Assembly (NCBI RefSeq): GCF_033118175.1
Contig: NC_083694.1
Coordinates: 35,549,608 to 35,613,607 of the forward strand
Direction: 5' to 3'
From: Dama dama
Lineage: Eukaryota; Chordata; Mammalia; Artiodactyla; Cervidae
Length of the DNA stretch: 64,000 bases
Both the position numbers and the translations under genes were made by a program. Of the stretch, positions 12,330 to 22,889 are shown in pieces (within the stretch, counting starts at the first letter, position 1; each line of letters starts with the position of its first letter). The notes under the pieces were generated by a model. It was not told the DNA's origin and made no database searches. It saw nothing but the letters and a program-made list of their open reading frames with translations.

Positions 12330-12560
12330 TAATTAATCATCCAAACTGGGACACTTGTGAGAGTAAAAGGGCGGTGCTATTAATAATTACTCAAGGACAA
12401 CAGGCATAAACTGGGATTGTCCCTGGCAAACCAAGACATATGGTTTGCTCTATTTATAGCATGTCCTGACCTCCTTCATTACCTCGAGGATATTAGAGGT
12501 GATGATGTCAGGCGGGCAACTGAGTCGCCCAGAGTAGCAAAGTAGTCCCTAACTGGACAC
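12330..12560. promoter_or_regulatory. Candidate enhancer 0.5 kb upstream of cassette exon 4
   Basis: Clustered recognisable sites: TAATAATTA (12381-12389, facing TAAT/ATTA cores), CATATG E-box (12437-12442), CTATTTATAG (12450-12459, exact MEF2 consensus), CTCGAG (12483-12488) and CRE-like TGATGTCA (12503-12510). There is no repeat and no coding potential. Role inferred. Confidence 0.35.
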
Positions 12561-13057
12561 TACTCTTCTGGCAGGTGTCTTCTTTATCTACCCAAAGTCA
12601 GTGGAAAGAAGCTTGTCTTCGGCGTGCATACTCACTGCTTTGCTCAGAACTGTTTCCTTAGGCAAATGGAAGCACACACAAGCACCAGAGTTGTTAAGAC
12701 TCCTGTCTTGTACAGCTTTGCCTCTTGGGCAGCAGTGATTTACCAAGTCCTGGACTTTTGACTGTCGTTTTGAATGGAGTAGTCAAGAAACCTTTCCTCA
12801 GGGACATCCTTTCCTGTGAAAGATAGATAAAGAATGGTCTGGCTCTGCAGTACTGGTCTGGAGTGCCATTTCCAGAGGGAGGGCTGGGCTTCAAAGGAGA
12901 CTAATGACAAGTGAAAGAGAGGCCAGTGATCCTTATCCACAATTTCCCTCCCCCAACCTTCTCCTCCTCCTCCCCTCATTTGATCGTGGTCACAGTGCTG
13001 CCTGACATCTGCTGAACGCATTTGGCTCATTTCTCCCTTTCACACTTTCAAAAATAG

Positions 13058-13129
13058 ATCCTCCTCCCTCCCAAGATGTTGTTTACACGAGGGGCTTCAT
13101 AACGGATTCTAACGGAAGACACTGAAAAG
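13058..13129 (+). CDS. PRRX1: PRRX1 alternative exon 4 (short isoform a, stop-containing cassette)
   Basis: A pyrimidine-rich stretch and the acceptor aatag end at 13057, and the donor AAAAG|gtaact starts at 13130, giving a 72-bp cassette. Joined to the AG left by exon 3 it reads R-SSSLPRCCLHEGLHNGF and then TAA at 13110-13112, so coding covers 13058-13112 and the last 17 bases are 3'UTR. This is the known C-terminus of the short PRRX1 isoform (Pmx-1a, 217 aa), which lacks the OAR motif. Because 72 is a multiple of three, the change comes from the internal stop, not from a frame change. If the cassette is spliced on to 18835, the stop lies only 17 nt before that junction, too close for ordinary junction-triggered nonsense-mediated decay. 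Conservation of both splice sites and the peptide supports a used exon. Expression cannot be judged from sequence. Confidence 0.93.
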
Positions 13130-13314
13130 GTAACTTGTCAGAGGGGGAAGAGGGTGGCTGCTGGGGGTAGGGTGTAAGTGGGAATTAAGTATGTTCAAGA
13201 AAGCGGGGCTTACAGTCCTAGAAATGAAAGCAGTGAGGCCTTCCAGTGGGAAATACTATTGGAAACCAGAGCTGCAAGAAAAATACGTCCATAGAGTTCA
13301 GGGTAGTCTGATAG

Positions 13315-13490
13315 CCTAGAGAAGGGCTCTTCAAGGATTACTGGGCATATGAATCACCTGGGATCATGTTACAGCGCAGACTCAGATTCAGTAAGTCTAG
13401 GGCAAGACCTGGGAACTGTACGTCTAACGTGCTCCCATGTGATGCCCAGGCTGTTGACACTTGGTACATGCTTTGAATAGTGAGGCTTTA
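13315..13490. repeat. MER5A-like hAT-Charlie fossil
   Basis: 'atgaatcacctgggatcatgtt', 'cagactcagattcagtaagtctagg', 'gggaactgtacgtctaacgtgctccc' and 'gtgatgcccaggctg' follow the MER5A order. Confidence 0.6.
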
Positions 13491-16400
13491 GAGGATATAG
13501 GACAGAGGTCAGAAGAACTATGTTCTTGTCCTGGCTCTTGTTGCTCTTCAGGCCAGTTGAGTCATGAATCTCTTATGTACCTTGTATCTAAGATTGAGCT
13601 AGTAAGAATTTCCCTATTATATATCACAAGGCGCTTTTGGAACCTACGGTTAAGCAACGTGCATTTCAAAAAGAAAAACAAAAATCACTGAGACAGCAGA
13701 AAGATGCAAGACTTCATATATAAAACATTTTTAGAGGAAAAATGTTTGCAATGGCAGATGGATCACTGAACGTGCAGTGCAAACTGAAGTCTTAGTAATG
13801 AAATATGGTCCAAATGTGTCCACTTTAAGAGCTAAATGCACATTTAAAGAGATCAACTTCTGAGTTTTAAAAACAGAAGTTGGAAATGATTACTTAAATT
13901 ACAAAAGATCACTTCCCAAAGGATTTATCAGGTCTCTCTTTAAAAGTTTAAATTCCCCTAGGAAAGCTCATATTGAATTTTATTAGATGGAAGCACGTAT
14001 ACCTCTGTTGTTCTTGCACTGACAACAGAACAAACCCAAGAGATGATCTCCAAACTTCACACATCACAAACAAACTCGCAAAAACCTCAAGCTCTATAGC
14101 CTTTGGAAAAATCTGAGAATCCCTAGGATCTCAGAAACAGACTTCTTGGGCTGACAGATCTGTCTTTGGGGTGAATTTTTCCATAGCTTGGTATCATTTG
14201 TCCGGAAGGAGCAAATAGAAAACAAAGACTTGAAAACTGAGTCAGGTATTATCCACCCGCACCCTCAGCTCTCCTTAACTGTTTTGTGATTGGTGGGATC
14301 TGCATTCTGGGTGGCTAGAAAGCAGAAGGGGAGATGTTTGTAAGTTTCCTGGCTTCCATACCATGCATAGTATTTTCCATACTTCCTTTGGTGTTTGACA
14401 GCCATTTTAACATATTATTCCTCAGGACAACCTCTTAAGGTAGGTTGAAATTATCAGAAATGATTTGTCCCCCGGTGAAAACAGAACTCTAACCCTGCTG
14501 GTGGTTAGCATTCTGCTGTCTATGGCTGAGCTCCATCTGTTAGGAATCTCCAAATAAGGAGATGGAAAAATTTCAAGCTTACTTAAATGTGTCAGCTCTC
14601 TGCAAGTTCCAGAGCAGATTTGCTGAATCAACAGATGGGATACAAGTATTTCTTTTTCATCTCTGAGTCTTCCAGGCCTTTTATTCATCAGTGTGATTTC
14701 TTGGTCACGGACACAAAGAACTTTACATTCTTAAAAACCAAATAGAAATGTTGCTTTGGCCAAATGCTATAAGCCCAGTCTTAGTCCTTATCTCATGTCT
14801 CCATCTTGTTAGAGGAATAGGCAAAAGGTAAGATCAACGGGCAAGATCTCTAGGTGTCAGTAAGCAAGCTCTTTGTGCTATCATGTGCTTAATAAATTGA
14901 TTAGTTTTAACCTCATCTTTTTAGCCCAGGAAGCTTAATCCTGTTTAGGAAGTCTGAATGGCCCCCCAACTTTGGTTGAAAACAGCTTATTAACCTCATT
15001 GGTTTCTGTCTTGTGAGAAAACGTTTCAGAGTTCTCTTTATTTTCCTAACACAGAGCTTCAAAAGTTTTGATGACAAGGAAAACAGGTGGTCATGAACAA
15101 TCTCAGATTGGCAGCCACTCAAGGCTTTCTTGCATCTGTTGTTACTTTTGGAAGTGGGTCCTCTCCATCATATTTCTAAGGCCTTTTAAAAGCATGACTA
15201 AGCTGCTTTTAGATTAATTTTGTCTTTTCTGACAGTAACATGTCTTGCTTGGCACTGGTATGCCAAAGGACTGGTCCCTACTTGCCTAAATGGAGCTTTT
15301 AATTTAGGTTGAGAGACTAGACTCATGTCAAACTACTGGAAGGAAAACAGAGTCATTTTCTTTAGTATATGCACAAAATATAACCGAGGTCTCTGCCTAT
15401 AGAGTTATGTAGTCTAAGCATTTATTTAGAGGCTGTGAATTAAGATGGTCTCTGTTTCTTCATCTTACTTCTTATGGCTATGCAATGCTGAAATGTTAGA
15501 CCAATTTTTGAAACTTTATAACTTTCCTAAACATTTATCAAGTGAAAATCTTATCATTTATCAAGCATCTAGTATATTGCAAAACTAATTCATTAATAGC
15601 AACTGCTTTCTTATTCTGATAACCTTCTAACTTGAGAGCTACCTATAAGGCATTGTCATGGTCTCAAAACACAGTGGTGTCTTTATAAAAGAACCACAGT
15701 ACAATTAGACAAGATTTTACAACTCTGCAAACACAGCCTGCTGTTTAAGGAGAGGTGTCTCAGTGAAAATCTAGTCTCCCAGGCAAAATACAACTCTAAT
15801 TTCACTAATCTGGGTTTCAGATGGGAAGTGGATCAACATTCATCTCATTTGGAATATTAACATGTGGCCTGCATTAGACAGAGTCTCAATATTTCCAAGA
15901 AATGTGTTACCATACTAAGTCTTCTGACTAGAAAACCAGATGACACTAGTAAATTATGAAGTTTACAGCAAACTGGTTGTATAATAGACAAAATTGAAAT
16001 CACAAGTACAGTAGACATTTCTAGAAAACAGTAACAGCATCTTTAGCAAACTAATCCCCCACCGTTCTAACTCCCTTTGTCAACTAAGGAAAATGGACCA
16101 CACCATTGATTATCAAAAGAAAGACAGACTCTCTATTAAATGAGACTTTCCTTGTCCAGAATCTCAAAGGATGTCTCAGGAAATTGAGTCAAATTCTTAA
16201 AAGCACAATATTCCATGTTTGCCATATTTCCAGTTTGCCATCAGAGAACTTTTTCTCTTTTTGCTCCCTTGTGAAATTTTAGCTTTCTGTTTTCAGAAGC
16301 CATTCAATTTTATTCTCAGTATTTAACAAAAAAAACAGATAACTCAAAATCCCAACTTATCTCCTATCCATTTAAACTGGTACCATGTATCATCTTTATG

Positions 16401-16691
16401 ACTTAATTCTCTCACAGAAATCTGGCTTAGAAAGGCTGATTTGGTTGATTTCATAATCTACAACTTAGGTTCATTTCCCAAATCCAGTTGTCTCTTTTCT
16501 AGATACTTAGATTTTTTTGTTTGTTTGAAACCTTAGACTTCAGTATATCCTAGAAATTTCTCAATTATGTGATTTATGGATTTGCATTTCTTTCTGATAG
16601 GGTCTTGAATGGAAGCATGTAATTCATATAGAACTTAAATGATAATATGAATATGGATTTTGAAATTAAGTGAAACTTCTTGGTATATTAT

Positions 16692-16714
16692 AACAACAAC
16701 AACAACAACAACAA
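16692..16714 (+). repeat. (AAC)n microsatellite
   Basis: About seven uninterrupted AAC units within PRRX1 intron 3. Confidence 0.9.
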
Positions 16715-17134
16715 AACTTGTCCCATTTTAACAGGTTGTTCTGATTATTTTTTTTCACTCCTAATTAAAACCTACTGAATTGAGACTGTTTTTCAACTGT
16801 TGTCTTTTGGTAGATAGTGGTTAAAGTAATGGCCTATTCTGTAAATCTAACCTGCACCAATATTTATTCATTTTTTGGTTACTGTTAAAAGCTATTTGTG
16901 GTGGGTTAAGAATATGCAATCATCAGCCCCTGCTTTTGTTATGTCCCTTCTGATTTTTCTCATTCTAATAAGATAGCACAATTAATGGGAAGGACTGGTT
17001 CCTTAAAATAAAAGTCTGTTGGTAAAATACTTTTAGAAATCATTGCTCACAGCAGGGTGACAGAGATCACTGATACTGAGCAGTAATCAGTTTAATCATA
17101 CAGTACCTAGTTATTTCTCAGTTACTTACCTATT

Positions 17135-17320
17135 CACTAAATACTTTCTTGAATGCCAAATATGTGCTAGATATGGTGTTAGCTCTGCCTGGAGGCACAG
17201 TGGTGAACAAGGCAGATGAGGTGTCTCATCTCCGGAACTTATAGTTGAGGAATTAAAATAAGTGCTAAAAGGAAAAGTACAGGGTGCTATAGATGAACCT
17301 AACTTTGTCTAGACAGTTAA
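17135..17320 (+). repeat. Old interspersed repeat fragment (family not assigned)
   Basis: 'atgtgctagatatggtgttagctctg', 'cagtggtgaacaaggcaga', 'cttatagttgagg' and 'gtgctaaaagg' match a common old mammalian pattern. It is probably the 5' part of the GA-rich fossils seen downstream. Confidence 0.4.
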
Positions 17321-18834
17321 GATCAGGTACCCAGAAAGAAGTAAGAGTTTGAAAACTTTCATTTTCAAAAATGAAAGAGTGTAGTATTATTTTGGAACCC
17401 TTCTGAGTCTTCCTCCTGCAGTAGGACACCCATACAAACACACACACACCAGTGTTATAAGGGTCTTAAATTAAGGATGTATATTTCTAGTAAGACATAA
17501 TTATAATTTTTAACCCAGTTTTCCTGGGTTAATTGCTAGTAACTGAGCTGAAACAGGCTATTGTGAGTCTTGACTATAATTCTTGACTTGAAGTCTTGAC
17601 TGCATGGTGTCCCAAATAAGTATTAATGATATAGTCTCCCTATTTGTAGAGTAGCTTTAGTTTTTTTCTCTTTCTGGTCTGACACTTGATCCCCAGAACC
17701 ACAAACTCCTGTGTGGCTGACAAAATTGCACAGGAATGCAGGCACCAGAAAAGCACATGTCATTCCATTTATAAGTCTATCTCATTCCAGCCCTCAGTTG
17801 AAAGGTATTTTGCTAATCTTAGAAACAACTAGAAATATGTTCATTTAATTAAAATGAGTTGTTACTTTATATCTATTTAGTATCAAGTAATAGATACCTT
17901 GCATCCTAGTCTAAGAAATCTTTACTTTTCCTTTTAAAGAAATTCTTGGATGTAATTAACAGAAAGCCACCAATTACAAATTTCTGCCCAGTGGTATTCC
18001 TAGGTCTTAATTACAGTCTCTGACTTTGGGTTTTTCTCTGCAATAAGAACAGTCAGAAACAATTACCTCTGAGGTCAGGAATACTGAAACTGGATCATTT
18101 GCTAGTTTATATAGGATATTTAAACATTTCCAAAATAATGGATGCGACATGCAGTGTAAGCTGCTCAAGTACTTTTGAGTAAAAGTTATAAAATCAAGGC
18201 CAATAGGGATGGAAACTTCTTGATTCTGCAATACTTGGTACCATCAACCAGTGGATCAAGAAAGCCAGAGAAGTCATATTAGGTTGTTGAACTGGTTCTT
18301 CAAGGAAACTATTTAATATGATATTCAGTGATTATCTAAAATGTGTTAAAATGTGTTAGAATTCAAGTCAGATACCTAGAGTGAGCAAGGCAAAATGCCC
18401 TTTAGTTTCTTTTTCCAAATGCCTCCTTCTCTTCCTCCTTGCTACCAGAAACTAGTGATGTAGGCAGGACAGGATTAAATACTGGTTTAATTGGTTAGCT
18501 GATGAAACACCTGCTATCCACCATAAGCAGCTTTCTTCTCTCACCCCAGAAATAAATCATTACTCACTGTATCCAACACAGAAAATACTTTCCCCCTCAC
18601 CTTGTTCCACTCTCCACTGCTTTCCCCTGCCCTTCAAAACACTTGCCACTAAGGACCTTCAGCACACTAAGGGCCTTAGACTAATGAAAACCTGGGGCTG
18701 TAAGGGACCTCAGAGGTCATGTAGTCCAACCTGCCTGCCCCCATCCTGAGACTTGCACCCATCTGGGGCACAGACTTGCGACTTCATGAAACTAATGCCT
18801 GTTATTCTCCCTGCTCTCTCCTTTGTCCCTACAG

Positions 18835-18973
18835 CGCCATGGCTACTTATTCTGCCACATGTGCCAACAATAACCCTGCACAGGGCATCAACATGGCCAA
18901 CAGCATTGCCAACCTGAGACTGAAGGCCAAGGAATATAGTTTACAGAGGAACCAGGTGCCAACAGTCAACTGA
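18835..18973 (+). CDS. PRRX1: PRRX1 terminal coding exon (long isoform b, OAR motif)
   Basis: The acceptor ccctacag ends at 18834. The first base completes Ser200 with the AG of exon 3, and the frame continues AMATYSATCANNNPAQGINM to ...NQVPTVN with TGA at 18971-18973. The total length is 245 aa with the usual exon 1, the length of human PRRX1b. Residues about 222-236 (NSIANLRLKAKEYSL) are the OAR motif found at the C-terminus of many paired-class homeoproteins, where it modulates transactivation. The short isoform lacks it. An ORF opening at 18776 only runs through the intron; the acceptor at 18834 sets the real boundary. No defects are seen. Confidence 0.97.
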
Positions 18974-19396
18974 GGAAAAAAAATAATTAAACAGGCCTAA
19001 GAAGAAATCAAAAACCATAAGACACCTATCCTGCTCTGTCATTTCTACATCTGCTGGGAAAAAAAAAAAATAAAAACAAACAAAAAAACCAGAACTAAAC
19101 TATTGGGACCATGGCAGAGAAAAGCAGGAGAGGAGCAAAATGAAAATTAGTTAACAAATGTTCCTCCTCCCTCTGGGATACCACCACCACTTGTTTCTGT
19201 GTGTGTTAATTTTGTTTTTCCTTCTATTCATATGCTTTGCTTAATATACTCTGAGCTTCTTCAGTTAAGTTCAGCCCACCCACCCCCATGATTGTATGGG
19301 TTTTAAAAGAATCAACAGCAGCCAAAGAAACCATATATGTATATATATATTCAGAATAATTGCCTGTAGTCTCCTCATTGACCTGTTTGAACCTCA

Positions 19397-19404
19397 GTGC
19401 CTTA
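19397..19404 (+). promoter_or_regulatory. Candidate miR-124 8-mer seed match in PRRX1 3'UTR
   Basis: GTGCCTTA is the 8-mer target of the miR-124-3p seed. It is the first of three matches in the UTR. Function is inferred from sequence only. Confidence 0.35.
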
Positions 19405-19872
19405 CCCCATCCTTCTTCCCAGTTCTCTGGACAGAAGCTCTAGGAACTTCTGAAAAGCCAAAGTCTTTCTGAAGAATTTGTGCCAGACATAATTCCCTTG
19501 CTCATTGTCTCCATCTCTGTTGGTTATGGTAAGGTTACTCCTTCAGCTACTATGGGGAAAAAAAAAAAAGCAATTGTATACAACATCTGGTCACTGGCCT
19601 ATCTAATCCAATGTGATTGGCTATGTCTGGCTAATTCCAAGCTCTAAGCTCTAGATTTAAGCTCTAAGCAATAGAGGATAATATCACCTCACTACTACCC
19701 CTCACCCCTATCCAAGCAGTCATCTTAAGTTAAAGATATTTGTTGTTTCTTGAGTAATTTGCTAACATAGGCTTATCTGATAGAAGACATATTTTTCACT
19801 TGAGAGAGGAAGAGACATTTCTCTAGGAAAACAAACACTAAGTTGTGAAAGGCATGGCCTTACATCTCTTTG

Positions 19873-19880
19873 GTGCCTTA
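19873..19880 (+). promoter_or_regulatory. Candidate miR-124 8-mer seed match in PRRX1 3'UTR
   Basis: This is a second GTGCCTTA 8-mer, 476 nt after the first. A third match (7-mer GTGCCTT) lies at 20529-20535 within the MIR-derived segment. Confidence 0.35.
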
Positions 19881-19891
19881 AGGGTAGTCAG

Positions 19892-19945
19892 ATGCACACT
19901 TATATATATACTGTATATATTTATATATTATATATATATATAAAA
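19892..19945 (+). repeat. AT-rich microsatellite in PRRX1 3'UTR
   Basis: Alternating TA runs interrupted by ctg and ttt, probably length-polymorphic. Confidence 0.8.
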
Positions 19946-20459
19946 TATTCTTGCAAGCTTGAGTTTGCAGTTTCTCAAACACTACCAAGAGCAAATTTCA
20001 CACCATCACCAGTGTCCTTATTTCTACCGTGGTAAGACTTTTAATTAGGGATCTTGTTTCCTTTCTTTCTCTACACAAAATTCTCACTATGGCCACAGAG
20101 CAATTGATAAAGCAGCTGTCTGAGAACAGTTATGACTTTCACATTAGCATTTTAAATAAATTAGAAACAACTGAGGCTATGAAAATGTCCTTAAGTTTGG
20201 CACCTGAACTCTGGTGAAATGCTGATGCATACTAAACCATCATGAGAATTAGACTTAGCAGAGGAAAAGCCATTTAGTTATCTGTCCTTTTTCCACTCAA
20301 CAGGAATACGAAAGATACATGATTCAGTGAAATACTTAAAGGTTTATCTAAATTCTAAGAATTTGAAAGGCAATTGTTGGCTATTGGTATCTTCTAATCT
20401 ACTGAAATAAAGTTTAGTATCTAGGGCTGGGAGCCAGGACTGACTGATCTTTTGTTTCT

Positions 20460-20620
20460 TCCTCTTTTGTTTCCACCCATGCTTTTGAAACTTGTCAGGT
20501 AGACATGACCAAACCACATTATCATGTTGTGCCTTGGTTTACCTTTTTTTTTTTGTAAAATGGGTTTAACAATACTTACCTACCTCACAGGGGTGTTGTG
20601 AGGCTCTAATCATTTGCTCC
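20460..20620 (+). repeat. MIR SINE inside PRRX1 3'UTR
   Basis: The order of motifs (tgccttggttt, gtaaaatgggttt, acctacctcacaggggtgttgtgaggct) is that of a MIR in sense orientation. It is degraded and ancient, and shared across mammals if the identification is right. Confidence 0.6.
20580..20587 (+). promoter_or_regulatory. Candidate let-7 8-mer seed match (MIR-derived)
   Basis: CTACCTCA is the let-7 family 8-mer target. It lies in the part of a MIR SINE that normally reads cctacctcacaggg, so the site came with the ancient repeat and need not be selected. Confidence 0.3.
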
Positions 20621-20756
20621 TTTATCCTTTCCTGTATTCTCTGTATGTCCAGCACTTTGTAGCCATGGGAGGGAAGGGACTATGAAAGTATACTATGTTC
20701 ATAGAAGGCTATGGTACCCAGAAGCCTTGTTTTCTAGCAAGGAGATGCTACCTTGC

Positions 20757-20764
20757 TGTAAATA
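20757..20764 (+). promoter_or_regulatory. Candidate Pumilio element in PRRX1 3'UTR
   Basis: TGTAAATA fits the PUM consensus UGUANAUA exactly. Two further exact matches, TGTATATA at 19338-19345 and 19912-19919, lie in AT-rich tracts and are weaker evidence. Confidence 0.3.
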
Positions 20765-22152
20765 CTCATAACCGTGCATTTGGAAATGAGAAATAGGTTT
20801 ATATTTGCAGACCTCTCAAAAATCACATCATTTGACCAAAAAATAACTTGAGACACACAGAACAGACATCTCTTTGACTTATATTTTCATCTTGACCAAC
20901 TTGGATTTATATATAAATGGATTAAACTAGGATTTATAATAATTTTTTAAATTAGTTGAAAAGCTTTAGATTGATTTTGGCCAAATATGCCAACTGTGAG
21001 TAACAGGCAAGGATTTGGGACTTAAGCTCCACTTTCAGGACACATTTGTGATTTTCCCTGGCATATCAAGTTGAACTAATGGTGGTATTTTCAGTCCAAT
21101 AGTCATCAATCTGAAAATGTATTTCCAATGTTGATTCTAAACTTTTTTTTTAATAAGAAGGAAGCCCATCTTATATGCATTTTGCTTTCATCAACTGATT
21201 TCCTCTTCTTTTAACATACTATTAAATCATTTCTTACTGAATGGTTTATGTAGCCTGGCTGAACAACACACATTACTGCTTCCTATTCTTCAACTAATTC
21301 TCTTGTCCCACTAGCTGCTGAAGATTATCAAGTTTTTATCCTAACAGATTAAAACATTCTTTGTGAAAAGAGTGCAATCCAAGAAACTAGTGAACCTTTG
21401 GAGTTTGGGGAGAACAACTAAAAGATTTGCGGTGTATAGTGCAGGGAATAGACATCATAGGTGAAAAGATTTTGCTAAAAATGGGGGGAATCTTAGAAGA
21501 GGGAGTAAAGAGATAGAGGATCATGTAAAACAAAGTCATTTGAAACTTTCGTCCTGACATTCATTTTGAGTGGTGAAGAGAAAAGCCTGAACCCCCATAA
21601 CCCCAGTGCTGGATGAAATTAGGTAGTGCCTGGGCAAGTGCTTGCTGTCCAGGAATATCATAGAGTAATCAATACTGTCAGTCATAGGAGCTTTTATTGC
21701 TAGTGAATCAATACCACAAACATCGACTATGTAAGGATCTGATGGAGAAATGTACACAGGGTACCAGCACTCAGTTTTGTTCATTCATTATTGATTTTTA
21801 AAAAATAGAAGTTTCATATGTGATTTGGAAGAACAGCATTCTGGCTCCTAAGCCAGGTGTGAGAGGGCCTCAGGGCCACGAAGTTCAAAGGCATATCCCT
21901 GTTCTTCATCATCTATACACAGATAACAGATGAATACATGCCAACCGTCTGTGTTCCCAGTCCCTCCCCAAACAAGACACTGATTTGTAGAGTACTTGGC
22001 AGGTTAAATCAAGCTGGAAGAGGTGACTGGATAAAAAAGGGAATGACATTTAGGGTATAAAGATCTCATAAGAAATGTAATATGTAAATTATATCTTGCT
22101 TTATGATGTAAAATATACATTGTTTGCGCTAGAATAGAAGTGATTCCTTTTC

Positions 22153-22158
22153 AATAAA
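22153..22158 (+). promoter_or_regulatory. PRRX1: Distal polyadenylation signal AATAAA of PRRX1
   Basis: A canonical hexamer lies about 3.18 kb after the stop codon, with a T/GT-rich stretch 20-45 bp downstream. It is the last good signal before the first ruminant SINE at 22680. AATAAA also occurs at 20155-20160 and 20406-20411; these could give shorter UTRs but have weaker downstream context. Confidence 0.65.
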
Positions 22159-22679
22159 AAGAAAGAAGGATACGACTATGTCTGCTGAGTCTGATGGTTC
22201 TTTTCCCTTTGAAGTTTAAAAACAGATCTGCTAAGATCTAAGACTGCATTCAGAAAAAAAGTGAAGGTAAGAGGAATTTCTGAACAAGAGAACTTCTTAG
22301 AGTATAATAATATTTTCTAAATATTTTATTTGTTTCTCACAGACAAAGACAACAGTGGGAGAAAGTGGGGGCATGTTTTAGTAGAATGGGTAAGCATAGA
22401 GTGAACCATTAAGGAGAGTTTTGCTATTTTTCACCCACCCCTTTAGTATTCACAATAATGTATATCATTAGACAAAACAGATTAAGGACAGCCTTTTCTT
22501 TTAGAAAAAAGAAGTAACCAAGTAAAATTTCTTAAGCACCTATTGTTACAGTATTGAGTGTGTAGTAAGTAGGGGAGGGGGTGGTAGAAAAATGAAATAG
22601 GAAAATGAGTTATTTTTCATACAAATTAAAGTAAATCTGATTTAAATGGCAACTATAGCATGAACAAATTTATGCAATA

Positions 22680-22889
22680 GAAAGTGAAGTTGCTCAGTCG
22701 TATCCGACTCTTTGCGACCCCATGGACTGTAGCCTAGCAGGCTTCTCCATCCACAGGATTTTCCAGGCAAGAGTACCGGAGTAGGTTGCCATTTCCTTCT
22801 CCAGGGGATCTTCCCAACCCAGAGATCAAACCCAGGTCTACAGTATTGCAGGCAGACGCTTTACCCTCTGAGCCACCAGGGAAGCCTAT
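22680..22889 (-). repeat. Bov-tA-type SINE
   Basis: Antisense full-length copy from 'gttgctcagtcgtatccgac' to 'gagccaccagggaagcc'. It is the first ruminant SINE downstream of PRRX1. No clear flanking duplication. Confidence 0.9.

Larger units (their letters stand above)
9297..18834 (+). other. PRRX1: PRRX1 intron 3 (isoform b), containing cassette exon 4
   Basis: 9.5 kb with GT-AG ends. It is free of ruminant SINEs, BovB and L1. Named contents are the cassette exon, a MER5-like fossil at 13.3 kb, an old repeat piece at 17.14-17.32 kb, an (AAC)n tract and two candidate regulatory segments. The rest (10.65-12.3, 13.5-17.1 and 17.3-18.8 kb) is AT-rich single-copy-looking DNA in which I see no other feature. 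Confidence 0.9.
18974..22175 (+). other. PRRX1: PRRX1 3'UTR (about 3.2 kb)
   Basis: No reading frame of interest follows the TGA. The sequence is AT-rich with an A-rich tract (19060-19090) and an AT microsatellite (about 19900-19942). It contains several candidate post-transcriptional sites, listed separately. The distal end is set by AATAAA at 22153-22158, followed by GT-rich sequence (22175-22200) suited to cleavage/polyadenylation. An mRNA of about 4 kb is consistent with what is known for PRRX1. An old MIR lies inside it at about 20460-20620, but there is no ruminant-specific insertion. The exact cleavage site is inferred. Confidence 0.75.

Noticed and set aside
16692..16714. CRISPR-like or regulatory repeat array
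   Set aside because: Simple trinucleotide microsatellite in a mammalian intron.
20155..20411. Proximal AATAAA signals as the main PRRX1 3' end
   Set aside because: Possible minor sites, but downstream GT-rich context is weaker than at 22153 and the expected mRNA length favours the distal signal.
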